Positions 1 through 5,502 of a stretch of 8,101 nucleotides of DNA are shown here, in pieces (positions within the stretch are counted from its first letter, which is position 1; every line of letters starts with the position of its first letter). The DNA is from CAXBPY01 sp003455275 (GTDB lineage Bacteria > Bacteroidota > Bacteroidia > Chitinophagales > UBA10324): positions 1 to 8,101 of the forward strand of contig CAXBPY010000087.1 of the NCBI GenBank assembly GCA_963977675.1, in the 5' to 3' direction. A program made the position numbers and the translations under genes. The notes beneath the pieces are model-generated. The model was given only the letters and a program-made list of their open reading frames with translations. It had not been told where the DNA came from and made no database searches.

Positions 1-312
1 TTTGAAATTGTATATTACTACCAGCGCGATGATGAAGATTTTGCCGCCTCACAGCTTAAAAAGTTTATCCGCTACATGAATGACCGCACCGATGTGAAAA
101 GCATGAAGATGTTAATAGATCTAATTAAGATTATGCAGTACAAATTCAATCAACTCAACCGCGGTAAAATTTCATTTGCCGAATTTGAAGTTGAAATGAA
201 TAAATACCTGGTGGGTAAGCAGGCATTGCTTGTTCATGTGCTGATCAATGCTGCAAGAATCCGCGAACAACAAGATGATTCATTAGTCCGGGAGCTGGTC
301 GCTTCTGCTTAG
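1..312 (+). CDS. C-terminal end of an unrecognised protein (5' partial)
   Basis: The frame is open from the first base of the window and ends at TAG 310-312, so this is the last 103 residues of a longer protein. An internal ATG at 76 exists, but the frame continues upstream of it and the residues before it (an aromatic YYY stretch followed by acidic residues) look coding, so I treat the gene as truncated by the window edge. The segment is charged and looks all-helical, with amphipathic stretches (around residues 17-60 and 75-95), and has no membrane segment, signal peptide or cysteine. I do not recognise a family and offer no function. It is followed by a hairpin and T-run that could end its transcript, so it is probably the last gene of its unit. 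Confidence 0.7.
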   Translation, partial: FEIVYYYQRDDEDFAASQLKKFIRYMNDRTDVKSMKMLIDLIKIMQYKFNQLNRGKISFAEFEVEMNKYLVGKQALLVHVLINAARIREQQDDSLVRELVASA

Positions 313-350
313 AACGCTGAGATTCTTTTTTTTGAACCCATTAAATTTTG

Positions 351-381
351 GCTTGCGCTTCGCCGTGAGCAGATTTTTTTT
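351..381 (+). terminator. Intrinsic terminator after the left-edge gene
   Basis: A 7-pair stem (GCTTGCG 351-357 with CGTGAGC 364-370, two of the pairs G-U) closes a 6-base loop. Three bases later comes a run of eight T (374-381). This is the layout of a rho-independent terminator on the plus strand, 39 bases after the stop at 312. On the minus strand the hairpin is not followed by a T-run, so it is unlikely to serve the convergent MBL gene. Confidence 0.6.
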
Positions 382-394
382 CTTCTGAAAAAAA

Positions 395-1228
395 TCAGGG
401 CAAAACAATTTTCATTCCCTCGGCTGCTAATTCAAAATTAATGGAATGTGTCTCCGATTTTTTTAGCTCACCAAACAATTGATTCAATTGTTCGTCGGTG
501 TGATTAGGATCGTGATGAGTGAGCAATATTTTTTTTACTTCTGTTAATTGTGCAAACTCCAGCGCATCATTCATGCTGCAATGCCCCCAACCGGTCTTGC
601 TTTTATATTCTAAAGCAGAATACTGCGCATCATGAAGCAACAGATCCGCACCATGAGCCAAATTATATCCGGATGTCCATTTTTTTTCGTGATGCGAAGC
701 CGGCCGGCCAAGCATAGGCTCATGATCTGGTATGTAGGTGAACACCGATTTTCCATTGCTCACTCTGTATCCAACTGTGGGCCCGGGATGAATGATGTAT
801 TGAGATTGAATATTGAACGGCCCTAATTCAAACTGGCTGTTTTCAATTTCATGAAAAAACATTTCGCACGGCAAATCGCGGAGCGAAACCGGAAACAATG
901 GAGGAGATAAATACTTGCTGAGCCGTGAATGAAGACTGCCCGAATTACTTTTTGGTCCCCATATATGAACCTCCATTTCCGGATCAAAAAATGGTTCGAA
1001 AAACCCCATACCGATTATATGATCGAGATGAAGATGAGTAAGCAGAACATTAATTTTTTTTGGCGATGATTCCGGTAAGTGAAACTTGGTCATGCCCGAT
1101 CCGCCATCCAGCACAAACATGAAATCATTTTGTGAAACCACTACACACGAAGTGTTGCCGCCATAATATGCTGTATCAGATCCTGTAACCGGTATGGAGC
1201 CGCGCACTCCGCGAATAGAAATATTCAT
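395..1228 (-). CDS. MBL-fold metallo-hydrolase, COG1235/PhnP-like, partner of the PAS gene
   Basis: Product of 277 residues of the metallo-beta-lactamase fold. The N-terminus has the GVRGSIP and YYGGNTSC motifs (residues 7-13 and 21-28) typical of this group. The metal-binding motif HLHLDH is at 65-70. Further likely ligands are His147 in HPGP, Asp168 in the IPDHE segment and His238/His239 in the LLTHHDP motif; the DAQY and GWGHCS motifs lie at 200-203 and 213-218. All expected metal-site residues appear present, so it should be an active cytosolic hydrolase, probably a phosphodiesterase, of unknown substrate. The frame also allows a TTG start at 1246, but the ATG at 1228 is preferred: it overlaps the stop of the upstream PAS gene as ATGA, has a purine-rich AAGAGA just before it, and places GVRGSIP where family members have it. 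The overlap implies translational coupling to the PAS gene. Confidence 0.88.
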   Translation of the reverse strand: MNISIRGVRGSIPVTGSDTAYYGGNTSCVVVSQNDFMFVLDGGSGMTKFHLPESSPKKINVLLTHLHLDHIIGMGFFEPFFDPEMEVHIWGPKSNSGSLHSRLSKYLSPPLFPVSLRDLPCEMFFHEIENSQFELGPFNIQSQYIIHPGPTVGYRVSNGKSVFTYIPDHEPMLGRPASHHEKKWTSGYNLAHGADLLLHDAQYSALEYKSKTGWGHCSMNDALEFAQLTEVKKILLTHHDPNHTDEQLNQLFGELKKSETHSINFELAAEGMKIVLP

Positions 1229-1620
1229 AATTCTCTTGGTTCCCAAAATATTGCTACCGCACCAAGAAAGTCATTGCTTCTTCCAATGATTGGATAAGAT
1301 GTAACAGAAATTTTTTGATTCTTTCCCTGCAGGTTTTCAATCCAAAAAGTTTTGTGGTAGGGATATTTATCACGCAGTGTTCTGGATAGTGGCAAACTTT
1401 GTGGCGGAATCGGATTGCCGTCGTTGTCTTTTTGTTTATAAATAGTTGCCCATGTATCGGCATTCATTTCTCCTGTGTCTTCAAATTTTTTTCCTAAAAT
1501 TTTTTCTGCCGCTTCATTATAGAAAATCAAATTTCCTGAAGTGTCGGTTATAAAGACCGGCATCGAAAGACAATCTGCCAATTGCCTGGTAAGAATTATC
1601 TCAATTGCATAGCTCGACAT
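1225..1620 (-). CDS. Stand-alone PAS-domain protein
   Basis: Product of 131 residues that is almost entirely one PAS domain. PVFITDTSGNLIFYNEAAEKIL (about residues 21-42) is the classical PAS core strand-and-helix pattern. The last strands, VTSYPI and FLGAVAIFWEP, close the domain at about 106-129. There is no membrane segment and no output domain such as a kinase, GGDEF or helix-turn-helix. The ATG at 1620 follows an AAGGT that could act as a weak ribosome binding site. The stop overlaps the start of the MBL hydrolase by the ATGA arrangement, so the two are almost certainly co-translated and the hydrolase is the natural candidate for the output of this sensor. The ligand cannot be read from the sequence: no heme-ligand or flavin-cysteine signature is evident. 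Family call is firm; the role as a small-molecule sensor controlling the partner is inference. Confidence 0.85.
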   Translation of the reverse strand: MSSYAIEIILTRQLADCLSMPVFITDTSGNLIFYNEAAEKILGKKFEDTGEMNADTWATIYKQKDNDGNPIPPQSLPLSRTLRDKYPYHKTFWIENLQGKNQKISVTSYPIIGRSNDFLGAVAIFWEPREL

Positions 1621-1629
1621 ACCTTAATT

Positions 1630-1649
1630 TTCAGATGAATAAATCTGAA
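1630..1649. repeat. Perfect inverted repeat in the leader of the PAS/MBL unit
   Basis: TTCAGAT (1630-1636) and ATCTGAA (1643-1649) form a perfect 7-base inverted repeat with a 6-base spacer, starting 10 bases upstream of the PAS start codon. It could be a repressor operator or an mRNA hairpin next to the ribosome binding site. No T-run follows on the minus strand, so it is not an attenuator. A chance origin in this AT-rich gap is also possible. Confidence 0.35.
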
Positions 1650-1678
1650 GAATAAAAGTAAAAGAAAATGTGAAGTGT

Positions 1679-1715
1679 AAAAATGTTTTACCGAAAATCA
1701 TTCAAATCTTTTCGG
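1679..1715 (-). terminator. Weak terminator-like hairpin after the WalJ gene
   Basis: CCGAAAA (1691-1697) and TTTTCGG (1709-1715) form a perfect 7-pair stem with an 11-base loop, 28 bases after the WalJ stop on the minus strand. Only a broken T-rich stretch follows (TAAAACATTTTT), so termination would be weak. It may partly separate walJ from the PAS/MBL pair. Confidence 0.35.
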
Positions 1716-1742
1716 GAGAAAATTTGATTGCCTGAATTTTTT

Positions 1743-2573
1743 TCAGAACAGATTCAATTGCAAAGTTTCTTTTTCAACCGGAAGAGAAATGAGTTCGCTC
1801 CTCTCCTTCCCATCAATTTCATATACAGCAGACTCTTCATCGCGCGAGGCTACCACGACCTGAACGCCACTTGAATTTAACTGAAACAAATTATATACAA
1901 GGCCCGGATGATTATTGTTTTCTGAAAGGTGAGAAAGAAAAATGTGTGTCATATAATGCGGCTTGTGATTGGCAAACAGCTCGAGCGCCTGTGTGTTAGA
2001 TAAGTGGCCGCGATTTCCGCTGATTCTTTTTTTGAGCCGCCTCGGATAACTTCCCTGCATCAACATCTTGTCATCATAATTAGATTCAAGAAAACAAGCA
2101 TGGCATTGTTTGAAATAATGAATCACCGTTTTGCATGCGTGCCCTATATCTGTTATAACTCCGGTTTTAATTCCGCCGCACTCTGCAACAAAGCTGACCG
2201 GCTCCGAGGCATCATGATGCTTGGCAAAAGGCGTGATATACAGTTCGCCGATTTTTATTTTTTCATTCGCACGGAAATTTTTTATCAAATCGGTTTGTAG
2301 TTTTAATCCGGCGTGGCGAAGTGTTCCGCTGTTGATGTAAACAGGAATCTGAAATTTTTTGCTTAGCTGTGCTGCACCTCTTATGTGATCTATATGTTCG
2401 TGCGAAATAAAAATTGCTTTCACTGTTGAAAATGAAAGAAGCAAATTATTCATTCTTCTTTCGGTTTCGCTGCATGTTAATCCTGCATCAACCAGTACTG
2501 CCTCAGCACCATTGCTGATGTAATAACAGTTTCCGTTGCTTCCGGAATTAAGTGATGCGATGAACAGGGCCAT
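1743..2573 (-). CDS. walJ: WalJ/YycJ-type MBL-fold exonuclease with C-terminal QLNLF
   Basis: Product of 276 residues, a usual length for the WalJ/YycJ family. The opening SLNSGSNGNCYYI (7-19) is the family signature and HEHIDH (58-63) is the metal-binding motif. KHHDASEP (118-125), the TDIGH segment (141-145), ESNYD (163-167), GHLSN (189-193) and the SHLSENNNHP segment (214-223) match the remaining family blocks, including the C-terminal His ligand region. Every expected block is present. A Bacillus homologue has been reported as a 5'-3' exonuclease linked to mismatch repair, so a cytosolic DNA-repair role is the best guess. The last five residues are QLNLF, a beta-clamp-binding type motif (see findings). 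The ATG at 2573 has no Shine-Dalgarno, as is common in Bacteroidota. The gene is divergent from the membrane-protein gene across a 106-base gap that must hold both promoters. Confidence 0.88.
   Translation of the reverse strand: MALFIASLNSGSNGNCYYISNGAEAVLVDAGLTCSETERRMNNLLLSFSTVKAIFISHEHIDHIRGAAQLSKKFQIPVYINSGTLRHAGLKLQTDLIKNFRANEKIKIGELYITPFAKHHDASEPVSFVAECGGIKTGVITDIGHACKTVIHYFKQCHACFLESNYDDKMLMQGSYPRRLKKRISGNRGHLSNTQALELFANHKPHYMTHIFLSHLSENNNHPGLVYNLFQLNSSGVQVVVASRDEESAVYEIDGKERSELISLPVEKETLQLNLF
1746..1760 (-). other. C-terminal QLNLF, putative beta-sliding-clamp-binding motif
   Basis: The last five codons before the walJ stop encode Gln-Leu-Asn-Leu-Phe (residues 272-276). The bacterial clamp-binding consensus is QL[SD]LF, and QLNLF is, from memory, the clamp motif of E. 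coli UmuC. It sits at the extreme C-terminus after a charged, probably flexible EKET stretch, which is the usual placement of such tethers. The interaction itself is inference. Confidence 0.55.
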
Positions 2574-2679
2574 GGAACAAAAATGTGTTTTTGAAAAAAT
2601 CTATCTCTTGTAATAATAGTTTTTGTAAAAAATTTTTTCTTCTGATTAGCCGGCATAAATAATTGATATATTGCTTCGC

Positions 2680-3168
2680 ATGAACCCGGCGATCAAAAAC
2701 AGTTTCAATATTAAATTCACATTATTCAAATACCTGTTTCCGGTTGTGGTATTGTGGACAATTTTTGTGGTGTTTGTAATCAGCCCGCTTCTGCATCAGA
2801 TTCCGAATGAGTTTGTTTCAAAACTGCTGCACATTATTCCGCATCTTTTAGGAGTTACAGTTATCTATGGATTGTGCAATATGGAGGGGCATGTTACATT
2901 CAATGAAAATGGAATTCATATCCGGTACAAGGGAAAATATGTTCATCGAATCAGGAAAACTCTTTTTATAAAAGCGGATCATATCCGGTTTTTCAAATTT
3001 TATATTTCGGCTAACAGCGGAATATTTGTTGTTGCTTTGAAAAATAAAAAACGGTATCGATACTATTTCGATAAAGAAAAATATAACGAGGAGTTTAATG
3101 AAGATGATTTCAAAAAAAGCCTTGAGTTCTATTTCCCTGAAATAAAAATTAGATCAAAATGGAAATAA
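2680..3168 (+). CDS. Two-helix membrane protein with a cytosolic PH-like domain, unknown function
   Basis: Product of 162 residues from the ATG at 2680; a TTG nine bases upstream in frame is a less likely start. Two hydrophobic helices lie at about residues 18-38 and 46-66, separated by a short polar turn. The rest (about 70-162) is soluble and strand-rich (GHVTFNENGIHIRYKG, then IRFFKFYISANSGIFVVALKNKKRYRYYF), ending in an acidic then basic helix. The two-helix anchor followed by beta strands resembles small bacterial PH-domain membrane proteins, but I see no diagnostic motif, so the domain name is a guess. The protein is rich in Lys, Phe and Tyr. It diverges from walJ and is followed 122 bases later by the pyrophosphohydrolase gene; co-transcription is possible but not shown. 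Confidence 0.75.
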   Translation: MNPAIKNSFNIKFTLFKYLFPVVVLWTIFVVFVISPLLHQIPNEFVSKLLHIIPHLLGVTVIYGLCNMEGHVTFNENGIHIRYKGKYVHRIRKTLFIKADHIRFFKFYISANSGIFVVALKNKKRYRYYFDKEKYNEEFNEDDFKKSLEFYFPEIKIRSKWK

Positions 3169-3290
3169 TCAGGAATACAAGTAAGCCGGTGCCGGGAAAT
3201 ATCAGCCAGGAAATTTGTTCAATGCAAATGATTTAATTCGCCAATAGAACAAACCATTACCCATCTGTCAGTTTCAATAAAAAAAATAAA

Positions 3291-3758
3291 ATGGAAAAAA
3301 ATGATTCGCTAAACCAGGTAGCCGCATTTCATCACGCATTTGGCCACCCGGTTCTGTCCAGTCCAACCATCCCTTCACAAGACAGGGCCGCACTAAGAGT
3401 TCGCTTATTGCAAGAAGAACTTAACGAACTTGAAAAAGGGATTGATGAAAACGATATAGTGCAGGTAGCTGATGCGCTGTGCGATATTCAGTATGTATTA
3501 AGCGGAGCTATTTTAGAATTTGGACTGGGCGAAAAATTTAAAGCACTCTTTGATGAAGTGCAGCGCTCAAACATGAGCAAGGCATGCCGAAACATGAAGG
3601 AAGCGGAAGAAACTATTGCTCACTATGCAAAGCAAGGCGAAGATGCTTACTACAAACAGAAGAATGAACTTTATTTTGTGTATAGAAGGAGCGATAATAA
3701 AACCCTGAAGAACATTCACTACTCTCCGGCTGACTTGTCCGGAATAATTGGAGCATAA
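3291..3758 (+). CDS. MazG-like / phosphoribosyl-ATP pyrophosphohydrolase-like NTP pyrophosphatase
   Basis: Product of 155 residues of the all-alpha NTP pyrophosphohydrolase superfamily (MazG, HisE, dimeric dUTPase-like). The metal-binding EExxE is at 42-46 (EELNE) and the second acidic motif at 61-65 (DALCD), followed by the characteristic YVLSGAILEFGL helix. The tail, with EVQRSNMSKAC (about 89-99), the FVYRRSDNKTLK stretch and the YSPADL end, is the conserved C-terminal part of a Bacteroidota subgroup. It probably hydrolyses a nucleoside triphosphate or related compound to the monophosphate and pyrophosphate, as a house-cleaning enzyme in the cytosol. It is not HisE itself: the tail differs and no his genes are nearby. 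The ATG at 3291 lies behind an A-rich stretch without Shine-Dalgarno. All acidic ligands are present. Confidence 0.85.
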   Translation: MEKNDSLNQVAAFHHAFGHPVLSSPTIPSQDRAALRVRLLQEELNELEKGIDENDIVQVADALCDIQYVLSGAILEFGLGEKFKALFDEVQRSNMSKACRNMKEAEETIAHYAKQGEDAYYKQKNELYFVYRRSDNKTLKNIHYSPADLSGIIGA

Positions 3759-3761
3759 AAG

Positions 3762-3988
3762 CTCAAGGTTATCCGCATGGCACGAACTATTGGCAGGGAA
3801 TAACCTTGCGAGGGGAAAACGGTTCCTTCTCTTATGAGTGTTCAGTTCCTCTTTAATCGCTTTCCGTTTTTGCTTTCAGAAATGAATCGCTGAAAGAGGG
3901 GAAGCAGTTCGTAAATTTTTTTTCATCCGGAGCTTTACGGAGAATTAAGTTTTTCCACTCTCAAGGTTAATCCTGGGGAAGGTTATTG
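3762..3988. repeat. Cluster of AAGGTTA words, one forming a hairpin
   Basis: The heptamer AAGGTTA occurs at 3765-3771, 3963-3969 and 3979-3985, and inverted (TAACCTT) at 3801-3807. CAAGGTTAT (3764-3772) and ATAACCTTG (3800-3808) are perfectly complementary over 9 bases and would form a stem with a 27-base loop, but no T-run follows. CTCAAGGTTATCC (3762-3774) recurs as CTCAAGGTTAATCC (3960-3973) with one inserted base. This could be a degenerate short repeat, a binding-site cluster or a structured RNA. Confidence 0.45.
3873..3896. repeat. Hairpin CTTTCAG / CTGAAAG
   Basis: CTTTCAG (3873-3879) and CTGAAAG (3890-3896) are perfectly complementary, with a 10-base loop. CCTCTTT (3848-3854) can alternatively pair with AAAGAGG (3893-3899), so two competing folds exist. 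A run of eight T starts about 20 bases after the stem, too far for a standard terminator. It could still mark the end of the pyrophosphohydrolase transcript. Confidence 0.35.
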
Positions 3989-4547
3989 AAATTCAGAAAA
4001 CATTGCGAACATATTCGTAAATAGTTTCTATAATTTCATCCCCTCCTTTCATACTGGCCTTTGCTTCCTTTTCGCATTGCCTTTACACATTTTATTGATT
4101 AAAATAAATTTGCATTAATCTCATCCGCAATTTTTGACCAGTTGCCTGCATATTTATTTACACAACCAAAACTTGAGATCAGTGCAGATTCAAGTTTATG
4201 ACTTATAAACTTAATTGCATGATTTTAAAAATCAATTGCATAAATTCCGGATATATGTATTGACGAGTCACAGGCAAATAACAAACACGCGCTGCCTGGT
4301 TTACAACTATAAAATACAATTTAGAAAATGTAATCGGTAGCCAGTTTTTATATAAAAAATGTACTAAATAGTATTAAATAAAATTTTGTTTAAACTATAA
4401 TTTATCACTAAAAATATTTTACATGTTTCAACTTGTTAACATCACTATTATGCTGAAATACAATAAATTATAACAAAAATTTTGCGAATATAAACATTTA
4501 ATTAACATTTTCCAAATTTATTTATTAATTCAACTTACAACAAAAAA

Positions 4548-4555
4548 TAAATTTG
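4548..4555 (+). promoter_or_regulatory. Candidate Bacteroidota -7 promoter element for the fn3 gene
   Basis: TAAATTTG matches the Bacteroidota -7 consensus TAnnTTTG exactly and lies 52 bases upstream of the preferred ATG at 4608. A start of transcription a few bases downstream would leave a leader of roughly 45 bases. No clear TTTG -33 element is present at the expected spacing, only AT-rich DNA, so the call rests on the -7 match and position. Confidence 0.4.
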
Positions 4556-4607
4556 GAATCGGGCCAGAATTGTTCGTATGTTTGGGTTTCAACAAAATCT
4601 TTTAGTC

Positions 4608-5228
4608 ATGAAAAAAATAACTCCTCGCCTGGGATTGTCAAGGTTGACAGTTCTGGGATTCATTCAGTTCATTGTAAACATTCTAAGCCAAATGTCAGGG
4701 AATTCCAGTTTTCCTTCCCCCACCCCCACCCTTGCCGCCATACAAGACAAGCTGGATGAATACAAGCATGCAGTAACAGAAGCTGCTGCGCGTATTCCGG
4801 GTGCCCGTGCGTTAAGAAATCAGTTGCGCGTTGAGCTTAGTATAATGATTACAGATTTAGCCAATTACTGCGTTCTGGTGGCGGCCGGCGACACTTCCGT
4901 TTTTGAGTCCAGCGGCTTTTCTGTCCGACGCACCGCACAGCCGGCCCCCAACCCTCTTGAAACTGTAGTAAATGTTCTATTACAGTCAGTGGGTGTAGAT
5001 ACAGAACTGCGCCTGCTTTTCAAGGCGGTTCCATATGCCAAAAGTTATGAGGTTTGGCTTAGCCCTGTTGATGATATGCATTTCACATATTTAACTACTA
5101 TATCAAGCCAGAGGTATGTGATTAATAATTTAAGCCCCGGTACCCGATATTTTGTAAAGGTTCGGGCAATTGGCCCTCGCGGTATTGTGGGTGGTTTTAG
5201 CGCCGCTACCAGCAAAATAGCCGCATAA
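4608..5228 (+). CDS. Small Bacteroidota protein: N-terminal helical domain plus one fibronectin type III domain
   Basis: Product of 206 residues. The ATG at 4608 opens with MKKI; another in-frame ATG at 4578 would add ten residues and cannot be excluded, neither having a Shine-Dalgarno. The N-terminal part has a hydrophobic helix (about 11-29) running into SGNSSFPSPTPTLAAI (30-45), a motif I know from a family of short Bacteroidota fn3 proteins. Helices rich in Ala and Arg follow, to about residue 85. After a Pro/Ala linker, an fn3-like domain spans about 130-206, with the hallmark LSPGTRYFVKVRAIG (175-189). Despite the hydrophobic start, a cleaved signal peptide is not convincing. No enzymatic motif is present, so it is probably structural or a binding protein. 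It stands alone between its own promoter and terminator and converges on ybeY. The C-rich stretch 4717-4731 encodes the Ser-Pro-Thr-Pro-Thr segment. Function unknown. Confidence 0.82.
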   Translation: MKKITPRLGLSRLTVLGFIQFIVNILSQMSGNSSFPSPTPTLAAIQDKLDEYKHAVTEAAARIPGARALRNQLRVELSIMITDLANYCVLVAAGDTSVFESSGFSVRRTAQPAPNPLETVVNVLLQSVGVDTELRLLFKAVPYAKSYEVWLSPVDDMHFTYLTTISSQRYVINNLSPGTRYFVKVRAIGPRGIVGGFSAATSKIAA

Positions 5229-5259
5229 TACGCTATAGAACACCGGTTATTTATTTAGG

Positions 5260-5312
5260 CCCCTCTCCTGCTGGTTTAATAAAGCGGGGGAGGGGTTCTG
5301 AATTCTATTTTA
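5260..5312 (+). terminator. Strong hairpin terminator after the fn3 gene
   Basis: CCCCTCTCCTGCT (5260-5272) pairs with AGCGGGGGAGGGG (5283-5295) over 13 bases with two G-U pairs and a 10-base loop. It lies 31 bases after the fn3 stop and is followed by the moderately T-rich TTCTGAATTCTATTTT. It is the most GC-rich stem in the intergenic DNA here and reads best as a terminator on the plus strand. It may also block read-through from the minus-strand operon. Confidence 0.65.
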
Positions 5313-5403
5313 ATAACAAAAGCGTGCCTGCGCCAATAACGGTTATTATTAAATAAGCCCTAACTATAGTTGTTTCATTACCCTTAATCAACAAAGGTTG
5401 TCT

Positions 5404-5423
5404 GAATGTTTCACGGGAAACAT
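5404..5423. promoter_or_regulatory. parS-like ParB-binding palindrome, copy 1
   Basis: The core TGTTTCACGGGAAACA (5407-5422) differs from the widely conserved ParB centromere site TGTTTCACGTGAAACA by one base. The flanking GAA and T are identical to those of copy 2, giving a 20-base direct repeat. It is non-coding, between convergent genes. The left half-site GTTTCAC is perfect; the right half reads GGGAAAC instead of GTGAAAC. Confidence 0.6.
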
Positions 5424-5462
5424 GGATAGAAGGATTGCTCACTATTGTTGAAATAAACGAAA

Positions 5463-5482
5463 GAATGTTTCACGGGAAACAT
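5463..5482. promoter_or_regulatory. parS-like ParB-binding palindrome, copy 2
   Basis: A second identical 20-base copy, core TGTTTCACGGGAAACA at 5466-5481, exactly 59 bases after copy 1 and 20 bases from the ybeY stop. The 39 bases between the copies are not repeated, so this is two conserved sites rather than a recent tandem duplication of a longer unit. A hairpin role is possible (TGTTTC/GAAACA stem) but no T-run follows on either strand. Confidence 0.6.
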
Positions 5483-5502
5483 AACAAGAGGACGCAATCG
5501 TG

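Larger units (their letters stand above)
3759..4607. other. Long intergenic region without a supportable gene; hairpins and AT-rich DNA
   Basis: About 850 bases between the pyrophosphohydrolase and fn3 genes. I find no open frame with coding character on either strand. The first 240 bases are of mixed composition and hold hairpins and the repeated word AAGGTTA (listed separately). From about 4080 the DNA is very AT-rich. It contains a perfect 8-pair inverted repeat (AAGTTTAT 4192-4199 with ATAAACTT 4205-4212), a second near it (TGATTTT / AAAATCA around 4219-4235) and two copies of AATTGCAT. The last 60 bases carry a likely promoter for the fn3 gene. It may be a decayed gene, an untranslated RNA or a foreign AT-rich insertion; the sequence alone does not decide. 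Confidence 0.6.

Noticed and set aside
632..826. Plus-strand open frame opposite the MBL hydrolase
   Set aside because: The minus-strand frame has clear family motifs across the whole stretch; the antisense frame has none.
1254..1463. Second minus-strand frame inside the PAS gene, considered as a frameshifted piece
   Set aside because: The PAS frame is intact from start to stop, so no frameshift needs to be invoked.
2004..2300. Plus-strand open frame opposite walJ
   Set aside because: It overlaps conserved WalJ motifs and has no recognisable features.
4711..4731. C-rich run (G-rich on the minus strand), considered as a G-quadruplex
   Set aside because: Only three G-runs of three or more are present, and the stretch simply encodes a conserved Ser/Pro/Thr segment.
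4553..4759. Open frame overlapping the start of the fn3 gene
   Set aside because: It overlaps the fn3 frame, which has a known motif and domain; this frame is low-complexity His/Ser and lacks support.
5404..5482. The palindromes considered as a CRISPR-like array or a terminator pair
   Set aside because: Only two 20-base copies with one spacer, no cas genes, and no T-run after the stems; the match to parS explains them better.
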